A stretch of DNA of 64,000 bases from Ichthyophis bannanicus (lineage: Eukaryota; Chordata; Amphibia; Gymnophiona; Ichthyophiidae): positions 1,065,450,444 to 1,065,514,443 of the forward strand of contig CM066031.1 of NCBI GenBank assembly GCA_033557465.1, read 5' to 3'. The notes below the pieces were generated by a model. The model was not told the DNA's origin, ran no database searches, and worked only from the letters and a program-made list of their open reading frames with translations. Positions 19,723-30,184 of this stretch are shown in pieces. The translations under genes and the position numbers were made by a program. Within the stretch, counting starts at the first letter, position 1. Every line of letters starts with the position of its first letter.

Positions 19723-22423
19723 TAGGCACACTTGATCCGTGGAACAATAAAGGCAATTTAGGAACTCCCTGCCACGTTTCTTGACTGGTTCCAAAGTGAA
19801 CAGCAGGTCATCAGCAAATAGAGCTATCTTATGCTGACATGGTCCCACTGCAATTCCCTTGATATCCTGTACCGATCTGATCCTAGCCGCAAGCGGCTCC
19901 ATTACCAGTGCGAAAAGCAGCGGGGACAGCGGGCACCCCTGCCGCGTCCCCCGCCCCAAGGAGAACCGCTCTGAGTACCCCCCATTTACCCTCACTATGG
20001 CCTCCGGCGCCGCATACAATGCCTGTATCCAGGAGCAAAATTTAGGACCTAATCCAACATAATCCAAGACTGCCATTAAAAACTCAAAATTCACCCTATC
20101 GAAGGCCTTTTCCGCATCGATCGAGAGAAACATAGCCTTCTGGTTCTCCTTACACGCCAGCCAGCCCAATTGGACCACCCTTCGGATCCCATCAGCCGCC
20201 TGCCTACCTTCGATGAACCCCGACTGATCCGGATGGATCAGCCCTGGCATACAGGGCCCCAGCCTCATTGCCAACACTTTGGCCAAAATTTTTACATCAA
20301 TATTCAACAAAGAGATGGGACGGTAAGATTCACAGACCGATGGGTCCTTCCCCGGTTTGGGGATCACCACTATGGCAGCTTGGTGCATAGAGGCTGGAAG
20401 GGCCTCCCCCTGCAGCACCGCATTAAATACTCTCTGTAAAATCGGCCCCAGCTCCCCAGACAGTTTTTTATAAAACACCCCCGTGAACCCATCGCATCTG
20501 GGCGCTTTCCCTGGTACCAGCTGCTTAATAACCCCCAACACATCCCCCAGGGCAACTTCCACTTCCAACCCCTCTCCCATTGACTCTTCTATCCTTGCAC
20601 TGCCCGCTCCCTCGTTATGCAGATATTTCCTAATATCCTCCGCCGCTCCTGTGGGTTTGCTGTATAAAGTCCCTTATAGCACTCCCGAAACTGTCCCTGA
20701 ATATCCCGGTCTTTATATAACAGTTTATCCTGAGGCCCCTTTATTTTAGTAATGGTATGCTTCCTTTGCAAAATCCGTATTTTATTACTCAAAAGCCGAC
20801 CCGACTTATTGTCGAATTCATAGAACTTTTGCCTTGCCCTTTCCAACTGAAAGGATATCCGTTCTAACTGGAGGGCATTTAACTGCCGCCTAGTTTCCGC
20901 TACTTGGGCCCGCAGCCTAGTTCCCCCCCTCTGTTTATGGGCCCTCTCCAGCTATTCCAACACCCCCATAAGACGCTGTACTTCCTCTTCCCTCTTCCTC
21001 TTCCTCTGTGCACCCACCTGAATTAAGTGGCCTCTGACCACCGCCTTTAGGCCATCCCATAAAACTCCCGTGGAGACTTCATCATTATCATTAAATTCCA
21101 TGTACTCTTGAATCACTACTCTCAAGCGGTGGACCACCTCCTCTCCCTGTAGGAGATAGTCATTCAACCTCCAAAAGGTTCTCTGACCCCCCCCCCTGGT
21201 GGTCCAAACCCGCCCTCCACCGGGCCATGGTCCGACCACGTAGCCACCCCTATCTGTATTTTGTCCAAGGCCTCCCTCCAATGTTTGCTCCCAAACAAAT
21301 AATCTATCCGACTATAAAAGACGCATGTACTGCTGAATAGAAACTATAATCCCTACCCTGTGGGTGAGCCAAACGCCACAAATCTTCCACCTCAAATGTT
21401 TGCATCCACCTCCTTAGGGCCCGCACTCCTGTATCGCTGCCCCCCCCCTTCCCTGACCGGCCATCTAACGCTATATTACAATCACCCCCTACTAAAAACT
21501 GCTCCTGGACCTTCCCTTCCAACCACTTACCCAGCTCCTCCCAAAACCCCACTTGACCTGTATTTGGTCCATACACTGAAACCAAGGTCACCATCTCTCC
21601 CCCCCATTCCCCTACAACACCCACCACCCTCCCATCCCCCTTCCGAAAACACCTCCCCACATTAAATGGTACATCATTACGAATCAATATGACTACTCCC
21701 GCTTTCCTGCGATTCCCCCTCTCTGCCACAAAAAATCCTTGGAAGTTCCCTCCATTCAGCAGTCGCTCATCGCAGCGCCGCAGATGTGTCTCCTGCACCA
21801 GTGCCACTTGCCACTGTCTTTCCCGAAGCTCCCTCCACAGCAATTTCCGTTTCTGTGGCGAATTGAGCCCCCTAACATTTAAGCTTCCCACCTTTACCCC
21901 AGAAGCCATTCTCTACCCTAGCCCCCCCACCCCCCTATACCCTGTGTAGATGCCTCCCCCCTCCCCTCCTCCTCCTACCCCCCATCCTGCGGAGCTCTTC
22001 TCCACTTATTTGTAAGGAAGCGACCCCTCCCGGGATGCTATACCTGCCCCCTCCCTCCTACTTGTACCTTCAAACTATAAAATATACCCAACCCTCACAG
22101 TACCACCCCCAGCCACCACACATACAGACCACCCCTCAAACCTTACACATTACAAACTCAACCCCCTCCAATACATAATCCACTTATCCTCCCCTTCCCT
22201 TCGCACTTCTCCCCCTCCCCCCTCAATACACACAACCACACCGCAACCAATTTAGCCCCCAGTTCAGGTAGCCTTGTCCTTGGAGGTCGCTCCATTACTC
22301 TCGCCAGTGTCCACTCCTCCAGGTTTCCTCCTGAGGCGCTGTCCTTTGACTGGTACTCTCTCCCAACTTGTAGTTGGCCCTCTGCTGACTGTAGTAGCCG
22401 TGGTCTTGGCCTGCTCTGGCAAA

Positions 22424-23206
22424 TTAGCAGCACCTTCCCCTCCGTAGCGTTAGCCAGGCCTCCTCCACAGAGCGCACCCGAAATCCCCTGCCATTAATGT
22501 CCACCAAGAAGGCAAAGGGAAAGAGCCATCTATATTTCGCCTTCTCCTCCCGAAGATATTGGGTGACTGGTCTCATCTCTCTGCGCCGCTGAAGAGTCCC
22601 AGCCGAGAGATCGTGATATACTTCCACCTTCTGATCCTCCCACTGGAAGCTTCTCTTCCTAGCAGCCACCTTCATCACCCGCTCCTTTTGGGCATATGAA
22701 GTCAAACAGGCTACTATGTCTCTTGGGCGCCCGGCCCTCTGCGGCCCCAGCGCCCTGTGGGCCCTCTCCACCAGGACCGTCTCACCCTCCGTAGCGCTCC
22801 CCTCAGCCTGAAGCAGGAACAAGCACACTTTCTGCACCACTGCAACTGCGTCTGCATAAGACTCCCGCTCCGGGAGGCCCCGGATCCTCACATTGTTCCT
22901 CCTCGAGCGATTCTCGAGGTCCTCCATCTTATCCCGCATCAGGTCCTGCTCTTCCTGCAACCGCTGAATCTGGACACCGATTTCCGAGTCTTTCCCCAGC
23001 TGTTGCTCCGCCTGGTCCTCCAGCAGCTCGACTCTGTGCCCCAACTCCCGCACATCGGAGCGAATCTCAGCCAGCGATTCTTTAATCTCCCCGTGGGTAG
23101 CGATTATTTCATGTTTCAGGGACTTCAGCCATCCCCAGATGTCACCTCTCGTGCAGCTCTCATTGGCCCTCTCCAACTCTTCCTCCGACTCGTCCCCTGA
23201 AGCCAT
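22424..23206 (-). CDS. L1 ORF1 protein (RNA-binding, intact reading frame)
   Basis: A 260-codon open frame. The L1 ORF1 protein is a trimeric RNA chaperone that packages L1 RNA. Residues 1-25 are acidic. About 28-100 form a heptad-rich coiled coil (KHEIIATHGEIKESLAEIRS, VELLEDQAEQQL, LQEEQDLMRDKMEDLENRS). An RRM-like domain begins RRNNVRIRGLPE at about 103, and the C-terminal domain includes RAHRALGP and RPRDIVACLTSYAQKERVM. The start is chosen for the MASGDESEEE beginning just inside the 5' UTR; no other in-frame ATG would keep the coiled coil. Length is shorter than the human protein (338 aa), mainly in the coiled coil. It ends RRGRCC. ORF2 starts about 515 bp downstream. No lesion is visible. 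Confidence 0.88.
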   Translation of the reverse strand: MASGDESEEELERANESCTRGDIWGWLKSLKHEIIATHGEIKESLAEIRSDVRELGHRVELLEDQAEQQLGKDSEIGVQIQRLQEEQDLMRDKMEDLENRSRRNNVRIRGLPERESYADAVAVVQKVCLFLLQAEGSATEGETVLVERAHRALGPQRAGRPRDIVACLTSYAQKERVMKVAARKRSFQWEDQKVEVYHDLSAGTLQRRREMRPVTQYLREEKAKYRWLFPFAFLVDINGRGFRVRSVEEAWLTLRRGRCC

Positions 23207-23429
23207 GTGCTCCGGCAGGCCTCACGGCTTTCTCTCATCACCCTCCACATACGGAGATTTATACCGGGCTAGCTTCTTCTTCGCCGACAGTGCCATCTGT
23301 TCGGAAAGCCGCTATTTCCTGCACCTTCGTGAGGGAGGGAGTTTTAACGCTCTTTTTCACTTTTCCTCTGCGTACCAACGGGAGCTTAAAAACTAAGCTG
23401 CCATCTTACGGGTGACGTCACTTCCTTCC
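23207..23429 (-). promoter_or_regulatory. L1 5' UTR / internal promoter
   Basis: The first 30 bases of the element (minus strand) read GGAAGTGACGTCAC, then AAGATGGC. GGAAGT is an ETS core (23420-23425), TGACGTCA a perfect CRE (23413-23420), and AAGATGGC (23400-23407) the YY1 core also used at the start of mammalian L1. This tight cluster at the 5' terminus fits an internal pol II promoter. The UTR to the ORF1 start is about 220 bp, short compared with mammalian L1. Confidence 0.7.
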
Positions 23430-23447
23430 CACACATCCTAATATTTC

Positions 23448-24469
23448 TATCACCAAAAGACATATATCCCCACACCCACACACTCACATATACCTCATAT
23501 GCACAATCCCTACCAAATACATACTCCCTGCAACCTTCCACCCACACATCACTGTCACCCAAGTGAGACAGACTTCACCACAAGCTTATCAATGAAGTCC
23601 CTTACACAGACAAGCTTGAGTTTATCAACTGAAGAAGGGAAAATGCATCATAACAGGTAGGCAGGATCCCCATGTGAGCTGAGGATTTTATGTTATTGGG
23701 AATTTCAATGATAATCAATGATAAATATGACAGACTGCAGCAGCTTTATTAACAACATAATATAACAATTCCTAACAAGAGCAACCCAAGCCATGCCCTA
23801 ATTTCTAGGAGATGCATGCCCTCCATCATGTCATTGCCAACATGAGGGCACAACCATTGTAGATACACAGCTTACCCAATGTGTCTTCTGAGCTAGGTCC
23901 ACAGCTATTCAGCTGGCTTTTCCATTGCAAGGTTCAGTACCCACCATAGAACCAAGCTAGGCATCACCATTACAATGTCAAACGTATTTAGCCATGTCAT
24001 TGCTGTGCCTTTGCTAGCACTGTTCTAGATGCCCGTGCCCTGTCATAGATCCGAGAAAGCCTTGCTTGCTCCAGGTCCCTCACCTAAGGCCTCATCAGGA
24101 AAAAGCAACTTAAGGACTTCTTGAAAATTGTTTAACAGAAGGTTCTGGCTTACGTCCAGTAGCTGTACCTAGTGCATCCTTAAAAATGTTCTGGGGTGGG
24201 GACCGAATCCAATTTGTGCCAAAAATTGAGTGTGTGGCAGGTTGCCTCCTATTGGATGTGATGGGTGTACTGCAAGGCAAGTCTTTTAAGAAAGGTTTGA
24301 CCATGAAACTGTTGGGAGAGATTACTCCAGCCCTTCTATTTAGCAAAGAAGATAACGCCAGCTAGATGGGTTGCGAAATAAAGCCAGCTAAATGGACTGT
24401 GACCACAGTAAGAGACAATTCCTGTTTGTGCGCACAAATTAAATATTCAGGGAATCAATGTTTATGTTT
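23448..24469. other. Unassigned right flank of L1, about 1 kb
   Basis: CACA/CCCA-rich for the first 100 bases. A minus-strand frame at 24110-24346 has no recognisable family text. No repeat boundary seen. Confidence 0.4.
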
Positions 24470-24712
24470 ATTATTTTTATGCAATTTCTTGATATACCAC
24501 CCAGGCTGAAAGGCATCAGAGCGGTTTACAATCACAACAAGCAGGTACTGGATACATTCCCTCGTCCCCAAAGGGCTCACAATCTACATGCGTACCTGAG
24601 GCAATGGAGGGTTAAGTGACTTGCCCAAGGCCACAAGGAGTGCCTATAGGACTAGAAATCCCAGTCCCTTCAGCCTGAGATTGCTGTCCCCAGTTGCCAA
24701 TCCTTCACTGAC
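24470..24712 (-). mobile_element. CORE-type SINE, reverse orientation
   Basis: The reversed tail comes first (TTATTTTTATGCAATTTCTTG, then GAGCGGTTTACAAT). The middle follows as the complement of the 16245 SINE, with GGGTTAAGTGACTTGCCCAAGG and CCACAAGGAGTGCC. The tRNA-like head at the right end is eroded. Confidence 0.75.
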
Positions 24713-25326
24713 AAAAATGTCATAATTTTATTGAAAGTCTACTGATATGCTGCCAGCATTGACAGGGCTAATGCTTGCTTGATAATGCCACTCATGGTCG
24801 GGCTCCAAGCTATTATAACCAGTCTGGCACAATCATATCGTCTCCATCTGGGGACCAGCTGTTGGAAGAGAGACCATTCAAAGCAAGATAAGGCACTGGT
24901 AAAATTGTTCTGTATGCTGGGTACATACTTGGTTCAAGCAATGATACGGAGCTATAAGCAGTCTTAGAAGCTTGGCCACTTTGGGGCATTTTGCTGACTT
25001 TGCTACTGTAACTACTGCAGCATTTTTTGAGCAGAATACCACCTTCATGTTTTTTGAATCTGAAGTCTCATATGTAAAGGGCTACAAGTATGGTGAATAA
25101 TTCAAGAAACATGACATTCTGAGCCAGATCATTTGTGTGCCCCAATGCTGACCATGGAGCAGCACGCCGAACACCATGGCTATATGCAGCATTGCCCAAA
25201 GCACCCACAGCATCAGCAAACGGATTGAGCTTTTGACTAGAAAAAGGCTTGAACTTCCAAAAATATATCCCTGTGATGGGATCTATTAGAAAATTACCCA
25301 TTCCTCTCCAAAGGATTGTCAACAGC
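24713..25326. other. Unassigned
   Basis: No family-like text. A minus-strand frame of 127 codons (25068-25451) runs into the neighbouring transposon and looks like chance. Confidence 0.4.
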
Positions 25327-26290
25327 CAGGGGTGGCTCAAGGCAATCTGCTGCCTGAGGCGAAGGATGAGATTGTGCCCCCCACCCCACAGTGGGGGAGA
25401 AGGGGCTATCTCAAAACTCCAATCAGGGACTGAACCAAACCAAAAAGCCAATTAGATTTTATGGAGGAAATGCAAGATGTTTGCACACAAAGGAACTAAA
25501 AGAAAGCGAGAACCATAGCACAGTTTATAAAACTAAATTATAACGCATTTTTATTTTGTTGTTATAACCTGCATTATGTTCTTGCTTTTTCTTTCTGAAC
25601 ATATAGTTTGCATCCACAGAACCCCCTTTCTCAGCAGTGGGTACAGCGCAGAACCAGGGCATTCACCCACAGAACTCAGTATCTTAAAAAAAATCTGATT
25701 CTGATCATCTCACTAACAACAACAAACATTCTCCAGTACCAGGCATATTGTGAACTAATACAAAAGCATTAAACAAAGTCACTGAGTATCAATAGAGCAA
25801 ATCTACCATACCATTCCAGCACCAACTATCAAAATTCACATAAGGAGGCCATCCAAAAAAAGCATCACTATAAATACTACAGTGGGCCCTGGAACACCCA
25901 AACACCTATTTGAAAAGCTGAACAATTCAGATTACTACAGTATAGATCCCCACATACAAACTCCATGCTAAAAGAATACCTAATCTTGGTCACACACTCA
26001 AAACACAGACCCTCACCAAGTACAAAATAAGTGACCGTAACCTAAAAATAAACATATGTAGATAAAAATTAAACTGAAACCCCCAAGAAGCCGGATTCTG
26101 CATACAGTGCAATACCAGAGAAATAGAAAGATATATTTCCATGTACTGTATAAAATATAAAGATAGCACCAAGTCCAGTAATTACATTGAAAATAAAATT
26201 CTCTTCGAACTTTGTTATCTTACCATTTTATTCTCTGATCATGTAGGTCCCAGTCTGAGGTTTATGCTTTCCTCTATCTCACAGTGATGC
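25327..26290. mobile_element. hAT-related repeat, copy A
   Basis: Begins CAGGGGTGGCTCAAGG (hAT-type CAGGGGT terminus). From about 25460 it aligns by eye with 28735-29520 (GGAAATGCAAGAT, AAGGAACTAAAAGAAA, GCACAGTTTATAA, TCATCTCACTAACAA). Further right it aligns with the interior of the complete hAT at 3823-5683 (AATTAAACTG-AA-CCC, GAAAATAAA ... CTACCTTTGT-type). The right terminus is unclear. It has no transposase. Confidence 0.6.
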
Positions 26291-26345
26291 AGGGCCATGT
26301 GCGGAGACTCACTGCGGCATCATTTGCATAAATTTAGTATACTTT

Positions 26346-26935
26346 GGGGTCTGTTTACTAAACGGCGCACTTGTACGGGGCGCACATGAGCGCTCTAAAA
26401 GATGTATTTAAGTGCTCTTAAGCGCCCCGTACGAGTGCGCGGCACATTAACGGGTCCCGCAAGCGTGCGCCGACAACGCGCACATTTGCGGGGCGGGTAA
26501 TGTGCGAAAGAGGCGTGCAAAGGCGAAATGAGGGCGGAGGAAGGCCCCCTAGGGGCGGAGAGACGGGGTCAGTGGGCGGAATGTGGGAGGGGAGAGACTC
26601 GCCGCACAGGAGCGTGCCCGAATCTGCAAAGAAATATAACGCCAGTGAAACACTCGCGTTAGAGGTGCTGTGCCGGGAAAAGAAACCGTTTCCGTCAGCA
26701 ATGTGCAGCACAATAGTGGAAGCCCAAAAAAACCGTGAGCAGTGTGAACCATGTGCACAGATCAAACTCCGTAATGTCACAGGGCACTAACCACACGGGC
26801 GCCGCGCACCTTAGCGCATCTGTCAATCACAGCTTCTGTTCTTCACGACGGAATGCCCACTCCTTATACGGCACACTCACTCTACCGCGACCCGCACTTT
26901 ACCGGCCTGTTAGTAAACATGCCCCTTTGTTTTTA
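26346..26935. mobile_element. GC/CpG-rich MITE with GGGG-TGTTTACTAA termini
   Basis: Left end GGGGTCTGTTTACTAAACGG; right end CCGGCCTGTTAGTAAACATGCCCC, an imperfect inverted repeat. Between them are about 590 bp very rich in CpG (GCGCACATG, CGGGGCGGG, GCGCCGCGC) in an AT-rich neighbourhood. An internal short inverted pair, ACGGGGCGC / GCGCCCCGT, flanks about 26380-26425. Open frames on both strands are compositional. Confidence 0.6.
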
Positions 26936-27480
26936 AATGTATATGCCACCCATCTAAAATCCTAGGTGGCTTCTAAACATACACATGCAATTTAGTATAA
27001 CAGATGTTACAATAAAACAAACATAATAATAAAACATTAAATTTGATTAATGAAAAGCCACTTACACAGCCCCCCTCCATCAAACCATTATATCACATCA
27101 AATTTATTTTGCTATTTTATTTATTTTTATATACCACACTTTCCCATGGATCAGGTGCGGTTTACAAAAAACAATGTAAAGAATCAGTGAAACAAATATG
27201 GAACCTGTTCTTCTTACATAAAACATCCAAGAACTTTATACAGTGGCATTGGCCTTAATACATAGAACTAGAACTATTACCAATGGTTTAATAACTATTA
27301 CCAGATTATTGATGAGGAGAGAAGATATAAAATGAGAAACTAATCCTGGTAGCCATGAATTCAAACACCGGATTGGATTGTACTAGAGCTGGAAAAGTCA
27401 GAACTCAGCAGCGGTGAAGCTATCAGGCTACTAAACAAAATTAAACTGAGACATTCTCTGAAAATTTCCTTGAATCTGAA
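26936..27480. other. Unassigned, with a short reversed LINE/SINE tail
   Basis: At 27112-27170, TATTTTATTTATTTTTATAT, then GGTGCGGTTTACAAAAAAC, is the reverse of the shared LINE/SINE 3' tail. The rest is unassigned. Confidence 0.45.
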
Positions 27481-27910
27481 CTGACAAAATATGTTAAATT
27501 TCAGTCTGGCAGCATAAAGAATGCAAAACTGCAAATCTCAAAAACAATGCATATTCCAGTATCCCCTCCCTCAAAACCAGCACCCTACAGTACAGTTGGC
27601 CTCACCAAGAACCCAGAGTATAGGACCCATAGAGCAAATCTACTATTCCATAACAGCACTAACTTCCAAAACTCACACATCATGGAGCATACCTAGAAAA
27701 GGGCAACACCATAAATGCTGCAGTGGCCCTAGAACATCCATATTCCTATTCAGAAAACTGAACAAGCCAGATTACTACAGCTCCCTACATAGAAACTCCA
27801 TGCTAACAGAACATGTAGCCTCAGTCACACATGTTCAGAACAGAGATAGATCTTCACCAAGTAGGGAATATATTAGTACAAACTAAAAACAGACATATGT
27901 AGTCAAAAAA
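27481..27910. mobile_element. hAT-related repeat, copy B (partial)
   Basis: Shares with copies A and C the ordered phrases GAGCAAATCTAC, TAACTTCCAAAACTCACAC, CCATAAATGCTGCAGTGG-CC, GAAAACTGAACAA, ACTCCATGCTAACAGAACA and CTTCACCAAGTA. All three copies are on the same strand. It is truncated at both ends relative to copy C. Confidence 0.65.
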
Positions 27911-28159
27911 AATGCTCTTACCCATTACTGTTAGGTTTACAGCATTTCTTTCCCAAAATTATACTTTACTAAAGAGTGAGATGAGAGAAGGAACTCACAC
28001 ACAGGCATGTGCATTGTCAGAAGAAAATAACATAATGGCTCAGCGCAAGTAGTGTAAGTGCAACGAATGCCACCTCAGTGGGTGGCCTTATTTGCACGAG
28101 CAGCTGTTTTGCCACGCTGAATTACAGTAACTGCAGGTGGATGTAACTGCCTCCTTGCA
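27911..28159. other. Unassigned
   Basis: Short spacer between repeats; nothing seen. Confidence 0.35.
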
Positions 28160-28470
28160 GTTAGCCTGTGGCCCTGTATAATCAAACTCTGGAATTAATT
28201 ATCAGAGGATGCAGTAAAAGCTGTTAGTGTAGCTGGGTTTAAAAAAGGTTTGAACAAGTTCTTGGAGGAAAAGTCCATAAAATATTATTAAAGAGGACCT
28301 GGGAAATCCACTGCTTGCCCTGGGCCAAACATTGTGAAACCTGTCTGCCTTTTTGGGAAACCTGCCAGGGACTTGTGACCTGGATTGGCCACTGTTGGAA
28401 ATGGATATTGGGCTTGATGGACCTTAGTCTGACCCAGTATGGCATTTCTTATGTTCATATGTTACCAGTG
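28160..28470 (+). mobile_element. CR1 LINE 3' end
   Basis: Begins at AATCAAACTCTGGAATTAATT and continues through GATGCAGTAAAAGCTGTTAG and GAGGACCTGGGAAATCC, ending TTGGGCTTGATGGACC, then CCAGTATGGCATTTCTTATG. It is the same 3' region as 7330-7640 with fewer changes. Short plus- and minus-strand frames in it are by-products. Confidence 0.9.
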
Positions 28471-28734
28471 CAGAGCCTAGGAAACATGCTGCTAAATATG
28501 CCAAACAAGACGGACTCAACATCATCCATGTAGTATCTCCCACTTCCACAAAAACAAGAGTGACTTGGCACCCCAACACAGCACTTCCCACCCTCTGAAA
28601 AACAAGAGGGACTTTGTTACCCCAACACAAAACCTCCCACTCCAACGTAAACATCAAAAAGGGCTTAGCAACCCCACCATAACTCCTGAAACTGCGCACT
28701 GGACCAGCATGGTATTAATGTAAATATATATTCC

Positions 28735-29640
28735 GTAAAAAACAAAGGAAATGCAAGATACTTGCACACTAAGGAACTAAAAGAAAAAGTGAGAACCACA
28801 GCACAGTTTATAAGACCAAATTATAACTCATTTTATTCTGCTATAAACTGCGCTATGGTTCCTACTTTTTCTTTTTGAATATATATTCTGCATCTACAGA
28901 AACCTCCCCTTGACAATGGGTGCAGAGCAGAAGTAGGACATTCACTCACAGAACTAAATATATTTTTTAAAAAATCTGATTCTGGTCATCTCACTAACAA
29001 ATATTATCCAGTACCAGGCATAGTGGGAACTCATATAAAACCCTATAAAAGTCGCCTAAGATCTACAAGGCCAAATCTACCATACCATAATAGCATAAAC
29101 TTCCAAAACACATACAAGAGAACTACCCAGAAAAAAATCAGCGCTATAAATACTGCAGCAGGCCCTAGGACATCCATACACCTATATGAAAAGCTGAACA
29201 AATCAAATTACTAAAGTATAGTATACAGTAGATCCCTATGTACAAACTCCATGTTAACAGAACACCTGGCCTCAGTCACACACTCAGAACACAGACCCTC
29301 ACCAAGTACAGAATAAGTGACTACAACCTAAAGTTAAAATAAAACTACGTAGACAAAAATTAAACTGAAAACCCAAGAAGCCAGACTCCTCATGCAGTGC
29401 AACATCAGAAAAATAAGAGATGCAGTTCCCTATACTGTGTAAAATACAAAGATAGCACAAAGTGCAATCACTAAGCTGAAAATAAATTTTTGTTCTACCT
29501 TTGTTGTCTGACCACTTCATTTTTTGATCATGCTGGTCCCGATCTGAGGCTTCTGCTTTCCTGTCTTCTCTTAGCTCTCTTTCTATGGTCTATAGTCCAT
29601 CTGCCATTTCTTGTCTCTTTTGTTTTCTTCACTTTCTTCC
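28735..29640. mobile_element. hAT-related repeat, copy C
   Basis: The longest of three same-strand copies. The 5' half matches copy A and the middle matches A and B. The 3' part runs through AATTAAACTGAAAACCC and TTGTTCTACCTTTGTTGTC into the pyrimidine-rich TCTTTTGTTTTCTTCACTTTC. That corresponds in order to 4050-4330 of the complete hAT. It continues directly into the minisatellite at 29640, as in that element. Confidence 0.65.
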
Positions 29641-30005
29641 ATCAGCCTATTTCCAATCCCAGTAACCCTCACCAGTATCAACCCCCTTTCCAGTCCTCCC
29701 CTCTCAGTACCTTTCAATGTCAACCACCTTGCATTCCCAGGGCTGCCTCTGGTGTCCATTCCCTTCCAGACCCGCTCCTTTCCCACTGTCCAGCCTCTTC
29801 TAGTCCAAATACCATCAGAGGTATTAGCTCACTTCCACTCCCAGTGCCACTCCCCCTCACCAATCAGTCCACTTCCAATCCTAGCCCCACCCATCATCCC
29901 ATTACCAATTCTAACCTGCCCTGATCAGCCCATTTCCAGTCCTAACCCCATGTGATCAGCTCATTACCAGTCCTAGCCCCCCTAAACAGCCTCTTTCCAG
30001 TCCTA
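29640..30005. repeat. Minisatellite, second copy of the hAT-internal array
   Basis: Units with ATCAGCCCATTTCCAGTCC, TAACCCC and CCAATCCTAGCCCCACC phrases, roughly 35 bp period, about ten units. Same motif as 4500-5090. The long Pro/Ser-rich open frames here are compositional. Confidence 0.85.
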
Positions 30006-30184
30006 ACCCCATAGGTGCTCTTTGTGGCCTTGAGCAAGCCACTTAAACTTCTGTTGCCTCAGGTACACATAGATTGTGAGTCCTTCAGGTAACATATATA
30101 CATTATCTCATTATAAATCACCTAGAAGGCGTTATCACAGACACGCAGTATATAAATGCCTCAAATAAATAAATTTTAAAAAAA
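30006..30184 (+). mobile_element. CORE-type SINE, 3' part
   Basis: CATAGGTGCTCTTTGTGGCC, then TTGAGCAAGCCACTTAAAC, is the CORE-like domain. The tail GCAGTATATAAATGCCTC, then AAATAAATAAATTTT, follows. The tRNA-related head is missing. Confidence 0.75.

Larger units (their letters stand above)
19230..19807. mobile_element. Foldback insertion (inverted Penelope-like terminus) within L1 ORF2
   Basis: A 547-bp insertion (19246-19792) flanked by a perfect 16-bp direct repeat CAAAGTGAACAGCAGG (19230-19245 and 19792-19807, sharing one base with the right arm). It contains two near-identical 247-bp inverted arms, 19284-19530 and 19546-19792, around a 15-base spacer, plus 38 unique bases at the left. 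L1 coding sequence continues directly across it (FADDLLFTL, then TQPVTSLPIL). Each arm carries a hammerhead motif and AATAAAGGCAATTT. Hammerheads of this type are known from the terminal repeats of Penelope-like elements, which often insert as inverted pieces. No reverse transcriptase or GIY-YIG text is present. Confidence 0.85.
17577..21909 (-). pseudogene. L1 ORF2 (endonuclease-reverse transcriptase-Cys domain), broken
   Basis: Pieces in order. APE-type endonuclease 21304-21909: SLNVRGLNSPQKRK, VQETHLRR, VSVYGPNTG, GGDCNIALDG; its SDH box lies after a stop and frame change (TWSDHGPV near 21230). Linker 20589-20846. RT 19633-20580: KAPRCDGFTGVFYK, YRPISLLNIDVKILAKVLA, FLSIDAEKAFDRVNFEFL (box A), GTRQGCPLSPLLFALVMEPL (box B'), IALFADDLLFTL (box C). 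It resumes after the foldback insertion at 18924-19230 with GFKVNWDKTEALS. Thumb and C-terminal pieces at 18423-18960. A last clean 279-codon stretch at 17577-18416 has a Cys/His knuckle, CWRQC...HIWWECPQVQRYW. Catalytic residues remain, but at least four frame breaks plus the insertion make it inactive. Confidence 0.9.
17229..23447 (-). mobile_element. Near full-length L1 LINE with target duplications
   Basis: L1 body is 17247-23429 on the minus strand (about 6.2 kb including a 547-bp foreign insertion). Flanking direct repeats of 18 bp, CACACATC[A/C]TAATATTTC, lie at 17229-17246 and 23430-23447 with one mismatch. The 5' end carries ETS-, CRE- and YY1-like motifs. ORF1 is intact over 260 codons. 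ORF2 is recognisable throughout but broken by frameshifts and the foldback insertion at 19246-19792. The 3' UTR ends with AATAAA (minus strand, near 17257) and a short A/T-rich tail. It is dead but complete from end to end. Confidence 0.92.

Noticed and set aside
22794..23200. 147-codon plus-strand frame opposite L1 ORF1
   Set aside because: It is the antisense shadow of the ORF1 coiled-coil coding region.
23625..23680. CTGAAGAAGGGAAAATGC, another hammerhead-like start
   Set aside because: GAAA is present, but no stem III, cleavage dinucleotide or stem I partner is visible.
26418..26965. 120-codon minus-strand frame in the CpG-rich MITE
   Set aside because: Compositional; both strands are open and the element has inverted ends and no protein similarity.
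29490..29955. 144-codon Pro/Ser-rich frame over the second minisatellite
   Set aside because: The reading frame follows the tandem units; it is not a domain.
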